Positions 58,142-64,000 of a DNA stretch of 64,000 nucleotides are shown here, piece by piece (positions within the stretch are counted from its first letter, which is position 1; each line of letters begins with the position of its first letter). Origin of the DNA: Sciscionella marina DSM 45152 (GTDB lineage Bacteria > Actinomycetota > Actinomycetes > Mycobacteriales > Pseudonocardiaceae); assembly GCF_000379465.1 (NCBI RefSeq), contig NZ_KB905447.1:219246-283245 (forward strand), read 5' to 3'. The notes beneath the pieces were generated by a model that was given only the letters and a program-made list of their open reading frames with translations, made no database searches and was not told the DNA's origin. A program made the translations under genes and the position numbers.

Positions 58142-59539
58142 ATGGGTGAGATCACGTCCATGGACGCGCGCGAGCTTTCCGCACTGCTCACCACCGGGAA
58201 GGTCTCGGCCCACGAGGTGGTCCGCGCCCATCTGGACCGGATCGAAACCGTCAATCCGGACATCAACGCCGTGGTCACGCTCTGCCCGGAGCGCGCCCTC
58301 GCGGAGGCGGACGAGGCCGATCGGAAACTCCGTTCGGGGGCGGAAACCGGCCCACTGCACGGAATCCCCATCGCGCACAAGGACACCCACGAGACCGGGG
58401 GCGTGCGCACCACCTTCGGTTCCCCACTGTTCGCCGAGCACGTCCCCGAACGCGATGAGCTGGTCGTGGAGCGGACGCGCGCGGCGGGCGCGATCACCAT
58501 CGGCAAGACCAACGTTCCCGAGTTCGCGATGGGTTCGCACACCTTCAATCCGGTGTTCGGCACCACCCGTAATCCACACGACACCGGCCGGTCCGCGGGC
58601 GGCAGCAGCGGTGGCGCGGCCGCGGCGCTGGCCAGCGGGATGACCCCGCTCGCCGACGGCAGCGATATGGGCGGCTCACTGCGGAATCCGGCCTCCTTCT
58701 GCGGAGTCGTCGGGCTCCGTCCCTCCCCCGGCCGGGTACCGACCTGGCCGGATGTCCTCGGCTGGCAGACCATGTCGGTGCAAGGGCCGATGACGCGGAC
58801 CGTTGCCGACTGCGCGCTGCTGCTCTCCGTGCTCGCCGGGCCCGATCCGCGGTGCCCGATCGCGCTCGGGGAACCGGGCGCGGATTTCGCGGGACCGCTG
58901 GACGGTGAAGTGCGCGGACTGCGCGTGGCCTGGGCGCCCGATCTCGGCGGCCGGGTCCCGGTCGATCCGTCCGTCACCGCGACCCTGCAACGCGCGGTGG
59001 AGACCATCGCTGGGACCGGCTGCACGGTTGAGCCCGACTGCCCGAACCTCGATGGGGCCGATGAGGTGTTCCGGGTCCTGCGCGCCGCCCAGCTCGGGTA
59101 CGGTCTCGCCGAGCACCTGGATGTCGTCAAACCCAGCCTCGCCGAGAACGCCCGCGCCGGACTGGCGCTCAGCGCGGCCGACGTGATGCGGGCCGAGGCG
59201 CGGCACACCGAGCTGTTCGAACGGGTGTGGGAGTTCTTCACCCGCTACGACATCCTGCTCGCACCGGTCAGCCAGGTCCCGCCGTTCCCCGCGGAGCTCG
59301 AGTACCCGGCCGAGGTCGCCGGGCAGGCCATGCACGACTACCTCGAATGGATGCGCTCGGCCTATCTGATCTCCGCGACCGGGTGCCCCGCCCTCTCCCT
59401 GCCCGCGGGATTCACCGAGGGCGGGCTGCCGATCGGACTGCAGGTGATCGGCCCGCACCGGGCGGAGGCGGCGGTGCTGCGCGCCGCGCACGCCTTCGAG
59501 ACGGCACTCGGCGGAGCACCGGGTGTGGTTCGTGGGTGA
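58142..59539 (+). CDS. Amidase-signature family hydrolase
   Basis: The 465-residue protein has the Ser-cisSer-Lys triad: Lys in GIPIAHKDTHET, cis-Ser in GRSAGGSSGGAAAAL and nucleophile Ser in GSDMGGSLRNPASF. It hydrolyses a carboxamide to acid and ammonia. In this setting aryl-acetamide or anthranilamide-type substrates are plausible. It is divergent from the PaaX-family gene, which probably regulates it, and is convergent with the Lrp-type gene with no gap. Confidence 0.9.
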   Translation: MGEITSMDARELSALLTTGKVSAHEVVRAHLDRIETVNPDINAVVTLCPERALAEADEADRKLRSGAETGPLHGIPIAHKDTHETGGVRTTFGSPLFAEHVPERDELVVERTRAAGAITIGKTNVPEFAMGSHTFNPVFGTTRNPHDTGRSAGGSSGGAAAALASGMTPLADGSDMGGSLRNPASFCGVVGLRPSPGRVPTWPDVLGWQTMSVQGPMTRTVADCALLLSVLAGPDPRCPIALGEPGADFAGPLDGEVRGLRVAWAPDLGGRVPVDPSVTATLQRAVETIAGTGCTVEPDCPNLDGADEVFRVLRAAQLGYGLAEHLDVVKPSLAENARAGLALSAADVMRAEARHTELFERVWEFFTRYDILLAPVSQVPPFPAELEYPAEVAGQAMHDYLEWMRSAYLISATGCPALSLPAGFTEGGLPIGLQVIGPHRAEAAVLRAAHAFETALGGAPGVVRG

Positions 59540-60574
59540 TCAGCCGACCGCCGCGTGCACCGCGGCCGGTTCGACGAACTCGCCGCGGCTGCGCCCGTAG
59601 CCGTCCAGCAACCAGCCCATTCGCTTGGGCATGCGCAGGGTCTGTACCGATTCGAGCAGCGTCAGCCAGGGCAGCTTCTCGTTCATCCGGTGTTCGAGTC
59701 GCATCAGGTCACCGGGAGAACGCGCCCACACCGCGAACACCAGGTTCGCCTTCCCGGAGATCGAAATGCACAGCCGCAGTTCGGGGAGCGTGGCCAGCGC
59801 TCGCACGGTGCGTTCCATCGCGCTCATCGGGACCCTGGCGAACCAGGTGTAGACGATCGCCCAACGGGACCGCAGCTGGGCTACCTCGCACCGGAAAGCG
59901 AGCACATCCGATTCGATGAGCCGGGTGACCTGGCGGCGTACGGTCGCGGGATTACGTCCGGTGCGCCGTGCGATCTGGGCCGCGCTGGCCCGCCCGTCAC
60001 GCGCGAGGGCGTCGACGACCGGCAGATAGCCCTCCGGGATGTGGTTCCTCGGTTCCCCGGGCCGGGCCGTGGCGAGCAGGGCGGACTGCTGGCCCCGGTC
60101 GAGGGCGTCGAGCCGCCAGTCCCCTCCTTCCCGGTGCACCGCGGTGATCAGGTGCATCGCCACCCGCCGCACACCGGAGATCCGGGGCAGATCGTCCAGC
60201 ACGAACGCCGCCAGCGCCGCCTGTTCCCTGGCGAAGGTGGTGACCACGAGATCCCGTCCGGAGGCGGTCTCCTCGATGGTGACCGCCCGCGGATCCCGGC
60301 ACAGCGCGGCGATCGCCTCATCCTTGCGTGCGCCCTCCAGCTCGATCTCCAGCATCGCGCTCTGCACTCGTTGCCCGATCGCCTTGGGGGACACCGTGAT
60401 CCATGCGGTCCCCGTCGAGTGCAGGCGCTCCCAGCGGGCGGCGAGTGTCGCCGGCGTCGAACCGAGCACCCTGGCGAGCTCGGCCCATCCGGCACGCGGC
60501 GCGATCTGTAACGCGTTCAGCAACGCAAGGTCATCCTCGCTCAGCTGCGGTTGCACGATTCGTCGTCCTTTCAT
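59540..60574 (-). CDS. Double-length Lrp/AsnC-family regulator
   Basis: The 344-residue protein contains two Lrp/AsnC units in tandem: helix-turn-helix 1 at residues about 10-60 (EDDLALLNALQIAPRAGWAE) with its ligand domain, and helix-turn-helix 2 at about 185-235 (LARDGRASAAQIARRTGRNP) with a second domain (LPELRLCISISGKANLVF). Duplicated AsnC proteins of this length are common in actinomycetes. It is divergent from the M20 hydrolase and MHS transporter genes across 111 bp, and is their probable regulator. Confidence 0.9.
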   Translation of the reverse strand: MKGRRIVQPQLSEDDLALLNALQIAPRAGWAELARVLGSTPATLAARWERLHSTGTAWITVSPKAIGQRVQSAMLEIELEGARKDEAIAALCRDPRAVTIEETASGRDLVVTTFAREQAALAAFVLDDLPRISGVRRVAMHLITAVHREGGDWRLDALDRGQQSALLATARPGEPRNHIPEGYLPVVDALARDGRASAAQIARRTGRNPATVRRQVTRLIESDVLAFRCEVAQLRSRWAIVYTWFARVPMSAMERTVRALATLPELRLCISISGKANLVFAVWARSPGDLMRLEHRMNEKLPWLTLLESVQTLRMPKRMGWLLDGYGRSRGEFVEPAAVHAAVG

Positions 60575-60685
60575 CGGAACCTTGCACGAAATCCCCGATT
60601 CACACCGTGTCGGCGAGCACTATCGCACACTCCCCGGCGGCTGCCCAGAACCTAGGCGAGTGGTCACGTTTACAAGGAGGTATCC

Positions 60686-61876
60686 GTGTCGGTACTGCAA
60701 GATGCCCGGGCCATGCAAGAACAACTGGTGCACTGGCGGCATGCCCTGCACACCGAACCCGAGATCGGTCTCGACCTCCCCAGAACCCAGGAGAAGGTGC
60801 TCACCGCGCTGGACGGGCTTCCGCTCGAAATCGGGACCGGCACCAGCACCACCTCGGTCACCGCGACCCTGCGGGGCACCGGAGAGGGACCGACCGTGTT
60901 GCTGCGCGGGGACATGGATGCCCTGCCCGTGCAGGAGAACACCGGGCTCGACTACACCTCCCGCGTGGAGAACCGGATGCACGCCTGCGGGCACGATCTG
61001 CATACCACCATGCTGCTGGGGGCGGCGCACCTGCTCGCCGGGCAGCGCGACAAACTCGCCGGGGACATCGTGTTCATGTTCCAGCCCGGCGAGGAAGGCT
61101 ACGACGGGGCCTCGGTGATGCTCGAGGAAGGCGTGCTCTCCGCGGGCGGCAAGGACACCGATGCCGCCTACGCCGTGCACGTGTCCTCCATGCGGTTGCC
61201 GCACGGGGTGTTCGCCACCCGCAAGGGCACCATCATGTCCGCATCGGACACCCTGCACGTCGAGGTGCACGGCAGCGGAGGACACGGTTCGGCCCCGCAG
61301 CTCACCTCCGATCCGGTCACCGCGATCAGCGAGATGGTCACCGCGCTGCAGAGCATGATCACCCGCCAGTTCGACGTGTTCGATCCCGTGGTCATCTCGG
61401 TCGGCTCGCTGCACGCGGGCGCGGTGAGCAATGTGATCCCGGAGACCGCGCGGTTCGACGCCACCGTGCGCACGTTCAGCGAGACCGCGCGCGAACGAGT
61501 GCAGGAGCGGGTGCGCACCGTGCTCGGCGGGATCGCCGTGAGCCACCGGGTCGGGCTGGAGATCGATTACCAGTCCGGCTATCCGCCCACCGTCACCGAT
61601 GCCGAGGAGACCGCCTTCACCGGCGAGGTGATCGAGGAACTGTTCGGCACCGAGCGCCATCGGGTGCTCGCCGATCCGCTGGCCGGCTCGGAGGACTTCT
61701 CCCGGGTACTCGGCGAGGTGCCGGGCAGCTTCGTGATGCTCGGCGCGATACCGCCGGAGGGAGACCCGGAAACCGCGCCGTACAACCATTCCCCGCTCGC
61801 GGTGTTCGACGACCGGGTGCTCTCCGACGGCGCCGCGCTCTATGCCCAGCTCGGCCTGACCCGTACCGCGAAGTGA
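60686..61876 (+). CDS. M20-family amidohydrolase (IAA-conjugate/hippurate hydrolase-like)
   Basis: The 396-residue metallohydrolase has VLLRGDMDALPVQENTGLDY, HACGHDLHTTMLLGAA (metal ligands), FQPGEEGYDGASVMLEEG and a late GSEDFSRVLGEVPG. This is the M20D group that cleaves N-acyl amino acids such as hippurate or indole-acetyl amino acids. An AAGGAGG site precedes the GTG start. It starts an operon with the MHS transporter and nitrilase, pointing to uptake and hydrolysis of aryl-acyl derivatives. Confidence 0.9.
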   Translation: MSVLQDARAMQEQLVHWRHALHTEPEIGLDLPRTQEKVLTALDGLPLEIGTGTSTTSVTATLRGTGEGPTVLLRGDMDALPVQENTGLDYTSRVENRMHACGHDLHTTMLLGAAHLLAGQRDKLAGDIVFMFQPGEEGYDGASVMLEEGVLSAGGKDTDAAYAVHVSSMRLPHGVFATRKGTIMSASDTLHVEVHGSGGHGSAPQLTSDPVTAISEMVTALQSMITRQFDVFDPVVISVGSLHAGAVSNVIPETARFDATVRTFSETARERVQERVRTVLGGIAVSHRVGLEIDYQSGYPPTVTDAEETAFTGEVIEELFGTERHRVLADPLAGSEDFSRVLGEVPGSFVMLGAIPPEGDPETAPYNHSPLAVFDDRVLSDGAALYAQLGLTRTAK

Positions 61877-61883
61877 GGAACCG

Positions 61884-63203
61884 ATGGGTACCGCGGCCGA
61901 GACGGCGATGCGGCGGAAAACCGTGGTCGCCGCGTCCATCGGCAATTTCATCGATTTCTTCGAATTCGGTCTCTACGGTATTTTCTCCGCGGCCATCGCG
62001 CTGAACTTCTTTCCGGGAGAAGGCGAATCCTCACTGCTGCTCACGTTCGCGGCATTCGGCGTCTCGTTCGTGCTCCGTCCGCTCGGCGCGGTCGTCTTCG
62101 GTCATTTCGGCGATCGCATGGGGCGGCGGGGCACCCTCGCGGTCACCATTCTCGGGATCTCGGTGGCCACCTTCGTCATCGGTGCACTGCCCACCGCGAA
62201 CACGATCGGGCTTGCCGCGCCCATCCTGCTGGTGATCGCGCGAGTGGTGCAGGGTTTCTGTACCGGTGGCGAATTCGGCGGGGCGACCGCATTCATGGTG
62301 GAGAACGCGCCGGAACACAAGCGCGCGCTCTACGGGAGCTGGCAGATGTTCACCCAGTTCGCCGCGACCGTCATCGCCACCGCCATCGGCACGATCCTCA
62401 CCGCCACGTTGTCCGGAGCGGCGCTGAACGACTGGGGCTGGCGGTTGCCGTTCCTGCTCACCCTGCCACTCGGCCTGCTCGGTCTGTATCTGCGGCTCAA
62501 GGTGGACGAGACACAGGAATTCAAGCAGGAGGCGGGAAAACGCGAACCGGCAAGCCCGCCGATCGTGGTCGTGCTGCGCGAGCACTGGCGCACCGTGCTC
62601 AAGATCGTGTGCTTCTGCATCGTCGGTACCACGGCCACCTATATGATCAGCGGGTTCTGGCCGGCGTTCCTGGTGCAGCGCGCCGGTGTCTCCCAGTCCC
62701 TGGTGTTCGCCGCGACCCTGATCGGGACACTTGCCCTGGTGATCGCGGTGCCGTTCTGGGCGATGTTCTCCGACCGGATCGGCAGGCGCAAACCGTTCCT
62801 GATCTCCAGCTCCATCGCCATCGCGGTGCTCGCGGTTCCGGTGTACTACCTGGTGCTCGCGGGCACCACGGCCTCGGTCATCACCGGGTACCTGCTGCTC
62901 AATCTCGCGCTCTCGGTGTGCCTCGGCAGTTCGGCGACCGCGATGGCCGAGATGTTCCCGACCAGGGTGCGCTATACCGGGATGTCCATCAGCTACAGCA
63001 TCGGCGTCTCCGTGTTCGGCGGGGCCACCCCGCTGATCCTGACCGCGGTGGTGAACGGGACCGGTATGCAGCTCGGTGCCGCGTTCTACCTCATCGCCAC
63101 CGCGCTCGTCTCGCTGATCGGGGTGCTCCGGTACCCGGAGACCGGTGGAAAGTCCCGTACTGCCAACACATCCACAGTGAAAGCGGAGCCGCAGTATGGT
63201 TGA
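61884..63203 (+). CDS. MHS-family MFS symporter
   Basis: The 439-residue protein is a 12-helix metabolite:H+ symporter of the MHS group: SIGNFIDFFEFGLYGIFS, GHFGDRMGRRGTLAVTI, ARVVQGFCTGGEFGGATAFM and DRIGRRKPFLISSS. Relatives import organic acids such as shikimate, citrate or aromatic acids. It follows the M20 gene by 7 bp and precedes the nitrilase gene by 33 bp, so it probably imports the operon's substrate. Confidence 0.92.
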   Translation: MGTAAETAMRRKTVVAASIGNFIDFFEFGLYGIFSAAIALNFFPGEGESSLLLTFAAFGVSFVLRPLGAVVFGHFGDRMGRRGTLAVTILGISVATFVIGALPTANTIGLAAPILLVIARVVQGFCTGGEFGGATAFMVENAPEHKRALYGSWQMFTQFAATVIATAIGTILTATLSGAALNDWGWRLPFLLTLPLGLLGLYLRLKVDETQEFKQEAGKREPASPPIVVVLREHWRTVLKIVCFCIVGTTATYMISGFWPAFLVQRAGVSQSLVFAATLIGTLALVIAVPFWAMFSDRIGRRKPFLISSSIAIAVLAVPVYYLVLAGTTASVITGYLLLNLALSVCLGSSATAMAEMFPTRVRYTGMSISYSIGVSVFGGATPLILTAVVNGTGMQLGAAFYLIATALVSLIGVLRYPETGGKSRTANTSTVKAEPQYG

Positions 63204-63236
63204 CTGATGCCATCACCGAACCGAGGAGAGCCGTTC

Positions 63237-63728
63237 ATGAACAAGGTCCGTGCCGCCGTCGTCCAGGCCGCCCCGGTGACCTTCGATCTGGAGGCGACGC
63301 TGGACAAGGTCGAGCGGCTCGCCACCGAGGCCGGTGCGGTCGATCTGCTGGTGTTCCCCGAGGCCTTCGTCTCCGGCTATCCGCGTGGGGCGAGCTTCGG
63401 CGCGGTGGTCGGTTCCCGTTCCGCCCAGGGACGGGAACTGTACCGCCGGTACGCCGAGTCCTCGATCACCGTGCCCGGGCCGGAGACCGAGCGGCTCGGC
63501 CGGGTCGCGGCACGGCACGGTTGCCGGCTCGTGATCGGGGTGATCGAACGCGGCGGTGACACGCTCTACTGCACCGCGCTCACCTTCGACGCCGACGGCG
63601 AACTGCTCGGCAAGCACCGCAAGCTCATGCCGACCGGAAGCGAACGCCTGGTGTGGGGTTTCGGTGACGGCTCCACCATGCCGGTCCACGACACCCCGAT
63701 CGGGCGCATCGGGACGGTCATCTGCTGG
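63237..63728 (+). pseudogene. Nitrilase, interrupted by an integrated element
   Basis: The first 164 codons are a normal nitrilase N-terminal half: [33 protein letters not shown] with the catalytic Glu, [19 protein letters not shown] with the Lys, and IGTVICW with the nucleophile Cys (codon 163). Homology ends immediately after ICW; the frame then runs through unrelated DNA to a stop at 63974. A full enzyme would have about 310 residues. The ATG at 63237 has a GAGGAG site. The gene is inactivated by insertion in the middle of its active site. Its substrate was probably an aryl-acetonitrile. Confidence 0.88.
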
Positions 63729-63738
63729 CATATTACGC

Positions 63739-63750
63739 TACAATGCCGAC
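63739..63750 (+). promoter_or_regulatory. Possible -10 box for leaderless integrase transcript
   Basis: TACAAT at 63739-63744 is a good -10 hexamer 7 nt before the integrase ATG, consistent with a leaderless start. Its -35 region would fall in the nitrilase half of the junction, so the promoter may differ between the integrated and excised forms. Confidence 0.4.
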
Positions 63751-64000
63751 ATGAGCAACCAGCTAAGAGCCCTGGTCGGCGCACGAGTGTCCGTCGTCAA
63801 GGGAGACGAGAAAGTCTCGCACATCGCACAGCAGAAGTCGGGCCAGGAGTGGGCCGACGAGCAAGGGCATGCCATCGTAGGGACCTTTCAGGACCTAGAC
63901 GTATCGGCGGACAAGTATCACACTTTCCGGCGTCCGGAGCTAGGGCCATGGCTCACCGAGGAGCAGCACCCTAAGTGGGACATCATCGTGTGGTCCAAGA
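63751..64000 (+). CDS. Large serine recombinase/integrase, partial
   Basis: The 83 visible residues form the start of a resolvase-type catalytic domain: [11 protein letters not shown] with the candidate catalytic Ser (residue 14), [42 protein letters not shown] and WDIIVWSK. This is the N-terminal pattern of phage/ICE serine integrases of actinobacteria. The gene runs off the right edge; typical members have 450-650 residues. Codons such as CTA and AGA are rarer elsewhere in the window, supporting horizontal origin. Confidence 0.88.
   Translation, partial: MSNQLRALVGARVSVVKGDEKVSHIAQQKSGQEWADEQGHAIVGTFQDLDVSADKYHTFRRPELGPWLTEEQHPKWDIIVWSK

Larger units (their letters stand above)
63729..64000 (+). 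mobile_element. Left end of a serine-integrase element inside the nitrilase gene
   Basis: From about 63729 the DNA no longer encodes nitrilase and changes to a more AT-rich codon style. The first gene, 22 bp in, is a large serine recombinase. An integrase gene at the very edge of an interrupted coding sequence is the hallmark of an attL/attR junction. The exact crossover dinucleotide lies within about 63723-63750. The element's other end is beyond the window. Confidence 0.82.

Noticed and set aside
63700..63760. tRNA gene as the attachment site of the right-edge element
   Set aside because: No tRNA-like sequence is present; the junction is inside the nitrilase coding sequence.

Overview
The window is high-GC DNA with strong GC bias at third codon positions, many GTG starts, and stop/start overlaps of the GTGA and ATGA type. 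It carries families largely confined to actinomycetes: DUF3097, DUF3090, SCO1664-type, MmyB-type XRE regulators, and a DUF6545/MAB_1171c-type membrane protein. A DtxR/IdeR-type iron box is also present. I infer a mycelial actinomycete, probably Pseudonocardiales (Amycolatopsis-like), but the species cannot be named from sequence alone. I saw no rRNA, tRNA or CRISPR array.

Region 1 (1-12900) is ordinary chromosome: NfeD, DUF3097, EamA/LysR pair, methyltransferase, GlxA-type regulator plus DJ-1/PfpI protein, a DUF3090/SCO1664 pair, S9 peptidase plus LD-carboxypeptidase, an MmyB regulator with an SDR, and a quinone oxidoreductase. Region 2 (12899-15900) looks like a recombination scar. It holds an orphan Phd-like antitoxin, about 580 bp of atypical AT-rich non-coding DNA with repeated 8-mers and palindromes, a lone tyrosine recombinase, a MerR head joined to an oxidoreductase tail, and a DUF4396 membrane protein behind a CsoR-like operator.

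Region 3 (15900-31045) is a mosaic of small units: phosphotransferase/amidohydrolase; an XRE - alpha/beta hydrolase - ImmA/IrrE protease - DUF6545 membrane operon; a secreted SGNH esterase; a frameshifted isochorismatase; TetR plus a drug exporter with three extra C-terminal beta-sandwich repeats; a COG0523 metallochaperone; and an SDR behind an iron box.

Region 4 (31049-63728) is a catabolic island for aromatic compounds, apart from ilvE and a few unrelated genes. It contains the phenylacetate genes paaZABCDE and paaI-paaK-paaR, a copper amine oxidase that could feed phenylethylamine into them, a homogentisate operon (hmgA - unknown - fahA), and a CoA-dependent 2-aminobenzoate (anthranilate) cluster (ligase, enoyl-CoA hydratase, acyl-CoA dehydrogenase, 2-aminobenzoyl-CoA monooxygenase/reductase, SDR, RidA). 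It ends with PaaX-family regulator, amidase, Lrp regulator, M20 amidohydrolase, MHS transporter and a nitrilase. The amide, conjugate and nitrile hydrolases suggest funnelling of aryl-acetic derivatives toward the CoA-ligase routes.

At the right edge the nitrilase homology stops one codon after its catalytic Cys codon. 22 bp later begins the gene for a large serine recombinase of different base composition. This is the left end of an integrated element whose attachment site lies inside the nitrilase gene.
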